Assembly: GCA_946415755.1 (NCBI GenBank)
Contig: CAMKTS010000012.1
Location: forward strand, 1 to 64,000
DNA from: an uncultured Prevotella sp.
GTDB taxonomy: Bacteria; Bacteroidota; Bacteroidia; Bacteroidales; Bacteroidaceae
DNA: 64,000 nt
Direction of reading: 5' to 3'
Shown: positions 38,014 to 45,435 of the stretch, in pieces
Numbering within the stretch: position 1 is the first letter of the stretch
Layout: each line of letters starts with the position of its first letter
Notes under the pieces: model-generated
The model's input: the letters and a program-made list of their open reading frames with translations, nothing else
What the model was told of the DNA's origin: nothing
Databases searched by the model: none
Position numbers and translations under genes: made by a program

Positions 38014-39072
38014 TCAGTTGGCGGCCTCGAATTCCTCGAGGAACCTGACGTCGTTCTCTGAGAACATACGGAGGTCGGACACTTGGTATTTCAGGTTGGT
38101 GATGCGCTCGACGCCCATTCCGAAGGCGTAGCCGCTATACTCTTTGGAGTCTATTCCGCAAAGTTCCAGCACGTTGGGGTCAACCATTCCGCATCCCAGT
38201 ATCTCCACCCATCCGGTATGCTTGCAGAATCCGCATCCCTCTCCTCCGCAGATGAAGCACGAGATGTCCATTTCTGCCGATGGCTCGGTGAATGGGAAGT
38301 AGCTGGGGCGCAGTCGAATCTTCGTGTCGGCTCCGAACATTTCGCGTGCAAATGAGAGCAGCACCTGCTTGAGGTCGGTGAAGCTCACGTTCTTATCTAT
38401 ATATAGTCCCTCCACCTGGTGGAAGAAGCAGTGTGCGCGGGCGGTGATGGCCTCGTTGCGATAGACGCGTCCGGGACAGATGACGCGGATGGGGGCCTTG
38501 AGCTTGCCGTCTTCGGTATGCATCTGCTCCATCACGCGGGCTTGTACGCTGGAGGTGTGTGAGCGCAGCAGGATGTTCTTCGTCACGTCGTTGGGATGCT
38601 GCGAGATGAAGAAGGTGTCTTGCATGTCGCGAGCAGGATGGTCGGCGGCAAAGTTCATCTTTGTGAATACGTGCAGGTCGTCTTCCACCTCAGGGCCGTC
38701 GGCCAGCACGAATCCCATTCGCGAGAAGATGTCGATAATCTCGTTGGTCACGATGGTCAGCGGATGGCGCGTGCCCAGCTGGATGGGGTAGGGCGTACGC
38801 GTCAGGTCGATGGCCTCGTCGCCGCTCTCCTGCGTCTCGCACTCTTCGCGCAGCTGGTTGATGCGCTCTGTAACCAGTGTCTTCAGCTCGTTGATTTTCA
38901 TGCCTACCGTCTTCTTCTGGTCGGCAGCCACCTCGCGGAAGTCGTTCATCAGCAGGGTAATCTCGCCCTTCTTGCTCAGGTATTTCAGTCGCAGCTGCTC
39001 TACTTCCTCCGCATTCTTCGCACTCAGCGTCTGTACTTCTTTCAGAAGCTCGTCTATCTTGTCGAGTATCAT
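38014..39072 (-). CDS. pheS: Phenylalanine-tRNA ligase alpha subunit
   Basis: The 352-residue protein has an N-terminal coiled coil (AEEVEQLRLKYLSKKGEITLL in part), class II motif 2 around RVYRNEAITARAHCFFHQVEG (in part) and motif 3 FAFGMGVERIT. FSHEL-like PSAEMDISCFIC also fits. It pairs with PheT. Unlike E. coli, pheS and pheT are not adjacent. The upstream -7 box at 39122 serves it. Confidence 0.96.
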   Translation of the reverse strand: MILDKIDELLKEVQTLSAKNAEEVEQLRLKYLSKKGEITLLMNDFREVAADQKKTVGMKINELKTLVTERINQLREECETQESGDEAIDLTRTPYPIQLGTRHPLTIVTNEIIDIFSRMGFVLADGPEVEDDLHVFTKMNFAADHPARDMQDTFFISQHPNDVTKNILLRSHTSSVQARVMEQMHTEDGKLKAPIRVICPGRVYRNEAITARAHCFFHQVEGLYIDKNVSFTDLKQVLLSFAREMFGADTKIRLRPSYFPFTEPSAEMDISCFICGGEGCGFCKHTGWVEILGCGMVDPNVLELCGIDSKEYSGYAFGMGVERITNLKYQVSDLRMFSENDVRFLEEFEAAN

Positions 39073-39121
39073 TTCCGTTTACAATTTGACAATTTACAAT
39101 TCTTTTTTATCAATTTTGGTG

Positions 39122-39129
39122 CAAAGGTA
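39122..39129 (-). promoter_or_regulatory. -7 box TACCTTTG for pheS
   Basis: Consensus box 50 nt ahead of the pheS start on the minus strand. No -33 TTG is seen because a heptamer array occupies that position. Confidence 0.6.
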
Positions 39130-39139
39130 GCAAATATTT

Positions 39140-39167
39140 ATGAATTATGAATGATGAATTATGAATT
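39140..39167. repeat. Heptamer array between divergent pheS and DUF4348-type promoters
   Basis: Four consecutive 7-nt units: ATGAATT, ATGAATG, ATGAATT, ATGAATT. They sit exactly between the minus-strand -7 box and the plus-strand -7 box, covering both expected -33 regions. A related looser array (TTTACAA/TTTGACAA units) lies in the pheS leader at 39078-39102. Confidence 0.7.
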
Positions 39168-39173
39168 ATTTTG

Positions 39174-39181
39174 TAACTTTG
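39174..39181 (+). promoter_or_regulatory. -7 box TAACTTTG for the DUF4348-type lipoprotein
   Basis: Consensus box 38 nt before the start codon; no -33 TTG at normal spacing. Confidence 0.6.
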
Positions 39182-39219
39182 CAGCAAATTTTGAGAGTAA
39201 ACGCAAATTTGACTGACTG

Positions 39220-40074
39220 ATGAGACGATATCTGATGTCTCTTTCCGCTGCTTTGCTCGTCCTGGCGACGGCTTCGTGCGGTGGTAACGGAGCGAAGGCT
39301 CCCGGCGACAGCGATGCTGCCGATACGGCTTCCGCAGTTTTCGGCGACTCGGCGGCTCTTGCCGCAGATGCAGGGGCGGCCGATGCCAACCATCCGATGC
39401 CGAAGGCTGCCGATGAGCTGTTCGACGATTTCATCTTTAATTTCGCGGCGAGCAAGAAGCTCCAGATGGAGCGCATCGTGTTTCCTCTGCCCTCCGTCAA
39501 CGGTCCTAAGAAGGAGCTGATAGGACGGTCGGCGTGGAAGATGGAGTATTTCTTCATGCGACAGGGCTACTACACGCTGCTCTTCGACAACGAGCGCCAC
39601 ATGGAGGTAGTGAAGGATACGACGGTTCATCATGCGGTGGTCGAGAAGATTTACTTCAACACCAGCTCGGTCATCCAGTACATCTTCGACCGTCATCAGG
39701 GGGCTTGGATGCTCGTCGAGATGAATACCATCCCTATCAGCGCATCGTCCAATGCCTCGTTCCTCACTTTCTTCCACCGCTTTGCCACCGATAAGGAGTT
39801 CCAGTCGCAGAGCCTCGGCGAGACGGTCTCTTTCGTAGGCCCCGACCCCGACGACGACTTTGCGCAGATGGAGGGAGTTATCTCTGCCGACACGTGGGAG
39901 GCTTTCGCCCCTGAGTTGCCCCAGAAGATGATCTATAACATCATTTATGGTCAGCCGCATCGTGAGGGCACAACCAAGGTCTTCGTGCTGCGCGGCATAG
40001 CCAACGGACTTGAACTCCGGATGACCTTCAGGCGCATTGGTGGCGAGTGGAAGCTGACAAAGCTCAATACGTGA
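39220..40074 (+). CDS. Lipoprotein, DUF4348-type, function unknown
   Basis: The 284-residue protein has a lipoprotein signal (LLVLATASC, Cys20) and an Ala/Asp-rich linker of about 40 residues. A globular domain beginning ADELFDDFIFNFAASKKLQ follows, containing RIVFPLPSVNG and ending in GGEWKLTKLNT. The domain pattern fits DUF4348, a family of uncharacterised Bacteroidales lipoproteins. A periplasmic or outer-membrane location is likely. It is followed by murB across a heptamer spacer. Confidence 0.75.
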   Translation: MRRYLMSLSAALLVLATASCGGNGAKAPGDSDAADTASAVFGDSAALAADAGAADANHPMPKAADELFDDFIFNFAASKKLQMERIVFPLPSVNGPKKELIGRSAWKMEYFFMRQGYYTLLFDNERHMEVVKDTTVHHAVVEKIYFNTSSVIQYIFDRHQGAWMLVEMNTIPISASSNASFLTFFHRFATDKEFQSQSLGETVSFVGPDPDDDFAQMEGVISADTWEAFAPELPQKMIYNIIYGQPHREGTTKVFVLRGIANGLELRMTFRRIGGEWKLTKLNT

Positions 40075-40084
40075 GCCTCATTTC

Positions 40085-40133
40085 ATTTCTAATCTTTCAT
40101 TATTAATTTTTAATTTTTCATTTTTAATTTTGA
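40085..40133. repeat. Seven-unit heptamer array upstream of murB
   Basis: Seven consecutive 7-nt units: ATTTCTA, ATCTTTC, ATTATTA, ATTTTTA, ATTTTTC, ATTTTTA, ATTTTGA. The last unit contains the TTG start codon used for murB, so the repeat contributes the translation start. Confidence 0.7.
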
Positions 40134-41128
40134 CCGACAATCCTCACTACAGCCTCCTGGCTCATAATACGTTTGGCATCGATGCCTGTTGCGACCGCTT
40201 CGTGGAATACCAGTCCACGGAGGAGGCCCGCCAGGTGGCTGAACTGTTGAGGGGGCTGGACAACTATTTAATAATAGGTGGAGGTAGCAATCTGCTGCTT
40301 ACCGGCGACTATCACGGAACGGTGGTGCATTCGGCCTTGAAGGGCATCAGCCGACAGGGCAGTCGGCTCGTCTGTGGTAGTGGCGAGAAGTGGGATGACG
40401 TAGTAGACTATTGCGTGAGCAACCAGCTGTATGGTGCTGAGAATCTGTCGCTTATACCAGGTGATGTGGGTGCCAGTGCCGTTCAGAACATTGGGGCATA
40501 CGGCGTAGAGGCAGCCGACCTGATAGCCGAGGTGGAGGCCGTAGAGATAGCCACCGGCAGAGTGGTCGCCATCCCCGTCGGCGACTGCTGCTACAGCTAC
40601 CGCCAGAGCCGTTTCAAGCAGGATTGGCATAACCGCTATCTCATCACCCGCGTCACCTATCAGCTTTCCGACACCTTTGAGCCGCGACTCGACTACGGCA
40701 ACATACGTGGCGAACTGGAGCGCAGGCAGATACTGCATCCCGATGCCCGCCAGCTGCGCGAGGTCATCATCGGCATCCGTCGCGCCAAGTTGCCCGACCC
40801 TGAGGTGATGGGCAATGCGGGCAGCTTCTTCATGAATCCCGTGGTCAGCCGACAGAAATACGAATCGCTGGCGGCCAGCTATCCCGGCATGCCCCACTAT
40901 ACGCTGGACGACGGGCGGGAGAAGATTCCCGCTGGCTGGATGATCGAGCAGTGCGGCTGGAAGGGTCGCTCGCTCGGACGTGCCGGTGTTCACGACAAGC
41001 AGGCGTTGGTGCTGGTGAATCGCGGTGGGGCTACCAGTGCCGAAATCGTCAAGCTCTGCCAGACGGTCAGGCACGATGTCTTCCGGCAGTTCGGCATCGA
41101 CATTCATCCGGAGGTGAACATCGTTTAG
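40130..41128 (+). CDS. murB: UDP-N-acetylenolpyruvoylglucosamine reductase
   Basis: The 332-residue protein has the FAD-binding region (YLIIGGGSNLLL, then IPGDVGASAVQNIGAYG), the SYRQSRFK segment, the catalytic Ser region GNAGSFFMNPVV and the C-terminal HPEVNIV. MurB reduces the enolpyruvyl group in peptidoglycan precursor synthesis. The start is TTG at 40130; the following YSLLAHNTFGID aligns with normal MurB N-termini and no better ATG exists. The MBL gene follows after 21 nt. Confidence 0.93.
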   Translation: MTDNPHYSLLAHNTFGIDACCDRFVEYQSTEEARQVAELLRGLDNYLIIGGGSNLLLTGDYHGTVVHSALKGISRQGSRLVCGSGEKWDDVVDYCVSNQLYGAENLSLIPGDVGASAVQNIGAYGVEAADLIAEVEAVEIATGRVVAIPVGDCCYSYRQSRFKQDWHNRYLITRVTYQLSDTFEPRLDYGNIRGELERRQILHPDARQLREVIIGIRRAKLPDPEVMGNAGSFFMNPVVSRQKYESLAASYPGMPHYTLDDGREKIPAGWMIEQCGWKGRSLGRAGVHDKQALVLVNRGGATSAEIVKLCQTVRHDVFRQFGIDIHPEVNIV

Positions 41129-41149
41129 GAACATTATATATAGGTAGTG

Positions 41150-41938
41150 ATGAAACTGACATTTCTTGGAACAGGAACATCCTGTGGCGTGCCGACCATC
41201 GGGTGTACATGCTATACCTGCAGCAGTACCGACCCGCACGACAAGCGGCTGCGATGCTCGGCACTCGTTGAGACCGAACGCACGCGACTGCTCATCGACT
41301 GTGGCCCAGACTTCCGTCAGCAAGCCCTGCAGCAGCCGTTCCGCCGCATCGACGGGGTGCTCATCACGCATGCCCACTACGACCATGTGGGGGGAGTCGA
41401 CGACCTGCGCCCCTATTGTCAGTTTGGCGAAATCAACATCTATGCCGACCCCCTGGCGCGTCAGGGCATGCTCAGTATGCTGCCCTACTGTTTTGCCGAG
41501 CACCGCTATCCGGGAGTTCCCGCCATCCAGTTACACGAAATCCACAAGCATGAGCTGTTCACCATCGGCGACTTCGACATCCTGCCTATCGAGGTGATGC
41601 ACCACGACCTGCCCATCCTCGGCTACCGCATCACGCTCCATGCCGATGCCTCCCGCCGTGGCGCATCGCTGGTGTACATCACCGATATGAAGACCATCCG
41701 CGACGAGGAGCTGTCGTACATTCAGCAGCCCGGCGTGCTCGTGGTGAATGCCCTTCGGCCGCAGCCCCACCATTCTCATCAGACGGTCGACGAGGCCGTC
41801 AGCTTCGCCCGCCGCATCGCTGCCCGTCAGACGTGGCTCATCCACTCCAGCCACGACATCGGCCGCCACGCAGAGGTCAATGCGCAGTTGCCGCCCGACA
41901 TCCAGTTGGCATACGATGGTCAGCAGCTCATTCTATAG
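41150..41938 (+). CDS. MBL-fold metallo-hydrolase (PhnP-like)
   Basis: The 262-residue protein has KLTFLGTGTSCGVPTIGC at the start with a CxCxxC cluster (CTCYTC), the metal-binding THAHYDHVGG, and later VMHHDLP and TDMK sites. PhnP-like enzymes cleave cyclic phosphodiesters; the role here is unassigned. The ATG at 41150 is preferred to a GTG one codon earlier. It is convergent with the smalltalk gene across a shared terminator. Confidence 0.88.
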   Translation: MKLTFLGTGTSCGVPTIGCTCYTCSSTDPHDKRLRCSALVETERTRLLIDCGPDFRQQALQQPFRRIDGVLITHAHYDHVGGVDDLRPYCQFGEINIYADPLARQGMLSMLPYCFAEHRYPGVPAIQLHEIHKHELFTIGDFDILPIEVMHHDLPILGYRITLHADASRRGASLVYITDMKTIRDEELSYIQQPGVLVVNALRPQPHHSHQTVDEAVSFARRIAARQTWLIHSSHDIGRHAEVNAQLPPDIQLAYDGQQLIL

Positions 41939-41993
41939 CCGCATAGGTCGAGGGATGACAGGGGGGGACAGGAGAATGACATCATTTTGCACG

Positions 41994-42034
41994 AAAAAAT
42001 CTGCCACACCGCGATGGATATGGCAGACTTTTTT
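41994..42034. terminator. Bidirectional terminator between the MBL hydrolase and smalltalk genes
   Basis: TCTGCCA pairs with TGGCAGA; the stem is flanked by a run of A on the left and of T on the right, so it can work in both directions. Confidence 0.8.
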
Positions 42035-42060
42035 AGGATTATCAGACGGACTGTTAGCAC

Positions 42061-42174
42061 TTACATGTAGAATGGCCCGTAACCCATGCACGACGTGGTG
42101 GTCAGTGCCGTAAGGAATGCTGTGAGGGCGGCTACTATCATCTTCACCGCAATCTCAATCACCCGCTTTTTCAT
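42061..42174 (-). CDS. Smalltalk protein (37 residues)
   Basis: The frame reads MKKRVIEIAVKMIVAALTA... and ends in SCMGYGPFYM. This matches the tiny smalltalk family of Bacteroidales: a basic N-terminus, one hydrophobic helix and a Thr/Ser-Cys end, typically encoded beside HU-HIG genes. It sits downstream of the HU-HIG gene here. The function of the family is unknown; the hydrophobic segment suggests membrane association, and the TTSC motif could act as a lipobox. Confidence 0.8.
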   Translation of the reverse strand: MKKRVIEIAVKMIVAALTAFLTALTTTSCMGYGPFYM

Positions 42175-42216
42175 AATCTTCAATCTTCAATGTTCAATCT
42201 TCAATGCTCAATGTTG
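42175..42216. repeat. Heptamer array abutting the smalltalk start codon
   Basis: Six consecutive units: AATCTTC, AATCTTC, AATGTTC, AATCTTC, AATGCTC, AATGTTG. The array begins at the base next to the smalltalk start codon and ends at a hairpin element. The same unit resumes at 42293. Confidence 0.75.
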
Positions 42217-42290
42217 CCCTTTCGGGCGAGTCTGCTCACGCTCGGCATAGCTCAAACGAGTTTGGCTCTGCCCTCGCTCAATCGCAGACT
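42216..42290. repeat. 75-nt hairpin element, copy 1
   Basis: Structure visible: hairpin GCCC/GGGC (42216-42227), outer stem AGTCTGC/GCAGACT (42229-42235 with 42284-42290), and inner hairpin GGCA-AGC-CAAAC paired with GTTTG-GCT-TGCC (42244-42272). It splits an AATGTTC heptamer array into two halves. A second copy at 43236 keeps TGCTCACG-TTCGGC-type core and AATCGCA with the same fold. Confidence 0.65.
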
Positions 42291-42292
42291 TC

Positions 42293-42334
42293 AATGTTCA
42301 ATGTTCAATGTTCAATGTTCAATGCCCAATGCTC
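42293..42334. repeat. Heptamer array, AATGTTC units
   Basis: Four perfect AATGTTC units followed by AATGCCC and AATGCTC, resuming the unit seen before the hairpin element. Confidence 0.75.
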
Positions 42335-42357
42335 ATTCCGCGCTTTCGCAAATCATA

Positions 42358-42392
42358 ATTACTCATTACTAATTACTAATTACTAATTCTTA
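42358..42392. repeat. Heptamer array, ATTACTA units
   Basis: Five units: ATTACTC, ATTACTA, ATTACTA, ATTACTA, ATTCTTA. It runs directly into the HU-HIG terminator stem. Confidence 0.75.
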
Positions 42393-42417
42393 AGCCCCCA
42401 AGGTCTGGGGGCTTAAG
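42389..42417 (-). terminator. Terminator-like 12-bp hairpin after the HU-HIG gene
   Basis: CTTAAGCCCCCA pairs perfectly with TGGGGGCTTAAG around a 5-nt loop, 4 nt beyond the HU-HIG stop codon. No T-run follows on the minus strand, so it may also act in RNA stability. Confidence 0.7.
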
Positions 42418-42420
42418 CTC

Positions 42421-42864
42421 TTAGGGTTCCGGCTGCTGGTTGCGGGGCGACTCATACGTGTCATCCTCCTCCCAGGTCAGCTGCACACCGCCTGCACGCG
42501 TCACGCCGATGGCCTTGCCCAGACCTTCGCCCGTAGGACGGCACTTCCAGCGCGAGGTGATGTCCGTCGAGGCGTTGAAGTCCTTCGGGTCTTCCACACC
42601 CTTCGACTGCGCACCCACCCAGAAGATGCCCAGGTTGTCGAGCTTCACCGAGCTGCCACCGTAGGCCAGCTCGCGTACCAGCTCCGTCAGGTCAATCAGC
42701 AGACCTCGCATCTCACCCTCCGAGTAGGTGGTGTTTCGGGCGGCCATACGCTTGGCCAGCTCCTCATTGCTGATGAGTCCCTGCGTGGTGCGCGATCCAT
42801 AATACTTGCCGTAACCGGCCGACTTACGATTGTTGTTCTTCTTCAGACGATACTTACATGCCAT
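42421..42864 (-). CDS. HU-family DNA-binding protein, HU-HIG type
   Basis: The 147-residue protein starts MACKYRLKKNNNRKSAGYGK and has the HU-like helix-turn region LISNEELAKRMAARNTTYSE, the beta-arm region around GGSSVKLDNLGIFWVG, and a tail rich in Gly, Glu and Pro. This matches HU-HIG proteins of Bacteroidales, found beside smalltalk genes and often near capsule loci. It should bind DNA without strong sequence preference. A -7 box at 43113 would give a leader of about 240 nt that includes the 21-bp repeats. Confidence 0.85.
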   Translation of the reverse strand: MACKYRLKKNNNRKSAGYGKYYGSRTTQGLISNEELAKRMAARNTTYSEGEMRGLLIDLTELVRELAYGGSSVKLDNLGIFWVGAQSKGVEDPKDFNASTDITSRWKCRPTGEGLGKAIGVTRAGGVQLTWEEDDTYESPRNQQPEP

Positions 42865-42964
42865 AGTTCAAAATGTGTTTTTCAAGGTTATTAAATCGGT
42901 TAACTTGTCTCTCTGACCTCACACGGGGACAGACCCTCTGTGAGGTGTCCTCCTGATTCGCTCC

Positions 42965-43070
42965 GTAAAGTGCCTCTTCAGCGCTGTAAAGTGCCTCTTT
43001 ATCCGGACAAAGTGCCTCTTCAGCGTCGTTAGTGGCCACTTTAGCGTCGCCAACAGGCTCTTTATTTCCG
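42965..43070. repeat. Five tandem 21-bp dyad-symmetric repeats (array B)
   Basis: Units start at 42965, 42986, 43007, 43028 and 43049 (21, 21, 21, 21, 22 nt). Three begin TAAAGTGCCTCTT or CAAAGTGCCTCTT, the fourth carries the perfect palindrome AGTGGCCACT, and the fifth AACAGGCTCTTTAT. The second unit shares 20 consecutive bases with array A near rho. It lies in the predicted leader of the HU-HIG gene. Confidence 0.75.
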
Positions 43071-43112
43071 TCAGTGAGGTTCTCGCCGTGAGCATCCTCA
43101 GGATTTCAGGTG

Positions 43113-43120
43113 CAAAGGTA
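43113..43120 (-). promoter_or_regulatory. -7 box TACCTTTG, probable HU-HIG promoter
   Basis: Consensus box on the minus strand, about 250 nt upstream of the HU-HIG start. No -33 TTG at standard spacing. It would place array B inside the transcript. Confidence 0.5.
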
Positions 43121-43199
43121 CGACATCTCCATTGCGGTTCACGAATGCCGACGCAAGAAAAAAATATTTTTTTCGATTATTTTTTTGAAGACAACAAGT

Positions 43200-43234
43200 G
43201 TGGTCACGAGTGTCATGTGTCACGAGTGTCATTA
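43200..43234. repeat. 35-nt dispersed repeat, left copy
   Basis: GTGGTCACGAGTGTCATG followed by TGTCACGAGTGTCATTA. It differs at one base from the copy at 59132-59166, in the same orientation. An inverted, partial copy lies at 43402-43439 (TAATGACACTCTTGACC, TTAATGACACATG). Confidence 0.75.
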
Positions 43235-43235
43235 A

Positions 43236-43307
43236 GCGCTTTACGCTTGAACTTGCTCACGTTCGGCCATTCAAGCAAGCTTGATGGCTCTCACTTAATC
43301 GCAACTT
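43236..43307. repeat. Hairpin element, copy 2
   Basis: Hairpin GCG/CGC (43236-43246), outer pairing TTGC/GCAA (43253-43256 with 43301-43304) and inner hairpin GCCATTCAAGC/GCTTGATGGC (43266-43288). It shares TGCTCACG, TTCGGC and AATCGCA with copy 1 at 42216, but the paired bases in the stems differ in compensating ways. It lies between the 35-nt repeat and its inverted partial copy. Confidence 0.6.
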
Positions 43308-43401
43308 TAAGCAATTCGGAGTGCGAAAGTCCGCATAATAATATATAAATAGAATTTATATTTATTATGAGACGGAAATCCCCCTCTCTACTCAAAATCC
43401 T

Positions 43402-43439
43402 TAATGACACTCTTGACCTAATGACCTTAATGACACATG
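43402..43439. repeat. Inverted partial copy of the 35-nt repeat
   Basis: TAATGACACTC-TTGACC and TTAATGACACATG read as the reverse complement of the repeat at 43200-43234, with substitutions. The two enclose the hairpin element and an AT-rich stretch (43321-43370) in which no gene is seen. Confidence 0.5.
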
Positions 43440-43551
43440 CTAAAAGATGCAAACGCCACATTTATCTGCCATTTCTGTTAAAAAGCTCAAAGTCTCGCGC
43501 ATAAAGTAGGTATTTTTTCGCTTTTGCATCATTATTCTCACTTTTTTTCCG

Positions 43552-43559
43552 TACTTTTG
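43552..43559 (+). promoter_or_regulatory. -7 box TACTTTTG ahead of the broken gene and methyltransferase
   Basis: Matches TAnnTTTG on the plus strand, 34 nt before the broken gene and about 480 nt before the first methyltransferase. No other -7 box is obvious in between, so it may serve the left part of the module. The nearest TTG is 25 nt upstream, a poor spacing. Confidence 0.5.
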
Positions 43560-43593
43560 TAGCCAAATATAAAGATCTATTTTCTGTCGGCGC

Positions 43594-43995
43594 ATGCAAG
43601 AAACAGACAATATATATGCATCAATAGCGACGAGCGGGTTTTCAGACAATTCGCTGCAAATGATTGATACCCTAACAAACGATATACTTTATGGAAGAAA
43701 AGATTTTAATGGATTTACTCTATCAGAGCATGCAGGACTCTGCAAGGGAGGCGCGCCTCTCATTGGGGCGTCCATCGTCGTCAGCTACGCGCGAAGAAGC
43801 CTTACAGCAGGTGGCAATGCTGAAGGCAGCAAAGGAAGCAGCCCAGCCAATTGGCAGGGACAAGGCTTGAACTACATCTCCGACCGTCTGGCTCTGGAAG
43901 ATATGCACCCCGCCAATGTGTTCGTCGATGAACTGACGGGAAAGCCGACCTGCATAGATTGTATTGTCAAGTTTGTAAACCCAACGAAGATATGA
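43594..43995 (+). pseudogene. Probable decayed gene with kinase-like C-terminal fragment
   Basis: A 133-residue frame (MQETDNIYAS...) overlaps, at 43691-43870 in another frame, a helical 59-residue frame (MEEKILMDLLYQSMQDS..., ending QPIGRDKA). The helical frame looks like a genuine N-terminus. Only the last 40 residues of the long frame look protein-like: DRLALEDMHPANVFVDE, then CIDCIVKFVNP, resembling the end of polyvalent-protein kinase domains (HxxN...D). The simplest reading is one gene whose middle was deleted, leaving its ends in different frames joined near 43850-43870. Alternatively both are small intact genes. Confidence 0.45.
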
Positions 43996-44040
43996 CTACT
44001 GAAAGCGAAAGAGTGCTCCTAACTAAGATGAATAGCTACA

Positions 44041-45435
44041 ATGAACATAGTTTCTTTCTTCGCAGGGTGCGGAGGTCTTGACCTTGGTTTTGAAAAGGCA
44101 GGATATAATGTGGTTTGGGCTAATGAGTTCGAATCAAGCGTCCATGCCACATATGAGAAGAATCATCCTGATACTATTCTTTGCAAAGAAGACATCAATA
44201 CTGTTGACCCTAAAGATGTGCCAGATTGTGATGGCTTCATCGGTGGGCCACCCTGTCAGTCTTGGAGTGTTGCAGGAAAGCAACAGGGATTGGATGATAA
44301 GCGAGGGCAGTTGTTCCTCACTTATATTGGCATGATTAGAGCGAAGATGCCAAAGTTCTTCGTGATTGAGAATGTCAAGGGTTTGCTGGACGAGAAGTTC
44401 AAGGATGTTTTTGAAGACTTCCTTGCCCGTCTGGATGAGATTGGCTACGATGTGAAATATCGGCTCCTTGATGCTGTTGACTTTGAAGTTCCTCAGAATC
44501 GAGAACGTGTGTTCCTTATTGGCTTTCGCCACGACTTAGGCATTGATTACCAATTCCCACAGCCTTCTACGAATAAACCGTTGACGCTAAAGGATGCAAT
44601 AGGCGACATAAAAATAAAGCCCACTCCATGTGATGAGGACGAACGAATGGCTGATAGCAATAGCTATTACTGCGGTAAGTTTGGTCCTCATTATTACCGA
44701 GGGAACCGCCGTCGCAATTGGTACAAGCCTTCGTTTACTATTCACGCAACGGGCTATAATATCCCCCTGCATCCATCCTCGCCAAGCATGATTTACAATG
44801 CACACGAGGATTGGTCGTTTATAAAGGAGAAGTACAAGGAGTACCGTAGGCTTACAGTTCGAGAGTGCGCCAGGATACAGACATTCCCTGATACATTCGA
44901 GATAGATTGCCCCAACATCATCGATACCTATAAGATGATTGGCAATGCCGTGCCGGTAAGAATGGCGGAGATATTGGCTGTGTCAATCAAGGAGGCAATA
45001 GAGAAAGCAACAGCTGAACGAAAGCAACAGCGAGGCGAGATAAAACCTGACGATCGTGTGCTTGTTGGCTTCTACAAGGGCTATCCACATTGGAAGATTA
45101 TCACCCACCAAGGGTTCTACTATGTCAGAGCTGATGGTCGAAAAGGTGCAATGTCAATTGAAGATTTACAACCTCTGCCAAGATTACTGCTCCTTCACTC
45201 TAATGAGCGTATGCAGTTGTATGAACTGACAGACATCGAACCTCGCTATTTTGGTAAGGATTACATTCAACGTCTGGGCTTTCAGCCCTCTGGTGAAACG
45301 TACATTGGTGTTGGCTTCGATTCATCGTTCAAGTATAAACTGAAAGAGGTTGGCATCAACAAGAACATAATCATATTGAAAGAGCGCTTTGCGCCATACA
45401 TAACAACTTTTGGAGAATTGATTGGTAAGAAATGA
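44041..45435 (+). CDS. DNA (cytosine-5-)-methyltransferase 1, with C-terminal extension
   Basis: The 464-residue protein has all m5C motifs: SAM loop FFAGCGGLDLGFEKAGY, catalytic GGPPCQSWS (Cys72), ENV at 110-112, QNRER at 152-156, and motif X GNAVP near residue 300. A target-recognition region includes YYRGNRRRNWYKPSFTIHA. About 140 residues after motif X (DDRVLVGFYKGYPHWK, then GMSIEDLQ-like and RLGFQPSGETYIGVGF) form an extra domain not recognised. It is the first intact gene of the module, and its stop overlaps the next start by 4 nt (ATGA). Confidence 0.93.
   Translation: MNIVSFFAGCGGLDLGFEKAGYNVVWANEFESSVHATYEKNHPDTILCKEDINTVDPKDVPDCDGFIGGPPCQSWSVAGKQQGLDDKRGQLFLTYIGMIRAKMPKFFVIENVKGLLDEKFKDVFEDFLARLDEIGYDVKYRLLDAVDFEVPQNRERVFLIGFRHDLGIDYQFPQPSTNKPLTLKDAIGDIKIKPTPCDEDERMADSNSYYCGKFGPHYYRGNRRRNWYKPSFTIHATGYNIPLHPSSPSMIYNAHEDWSFIKEKYKEYRRLTVRECARIQTFPDTFEIDCPNIIDTYKMIGNAVPVRMAEILAVSIKEAIEKATAERKQQRGEIKPDDRVLVGFYKGYPHWKIITHQGFYYVRADGRKGAMSIEDLQPLPRLLLLHSNERMQLYELTDIEPRYFGKDYIQRLGFQPSGETYIGVGFDSSFKYKLKEVGINKNIIILKERFAPYITTFGELIGKK

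Noticed and set aside
40268..41503. A 411-codon minus-strand open frame opposite murB and the MBL gene
   Set aside because: It is antisense to two well-supported genes, its protein has no coherent domain, and it merely mirrors the GC-rich codon pattern.
42965..43070. CRISPR array
   Set aside because: Units are contiguous with no unique spacers, only 21 bp long and degenerate; no cas genes are present.
43088..43348. An 86-codon plus-strand frame near the HU-HIG promoter
   Set aside because: It runs through the 35-nt repeat and the hairpin element and has no protein-like character.
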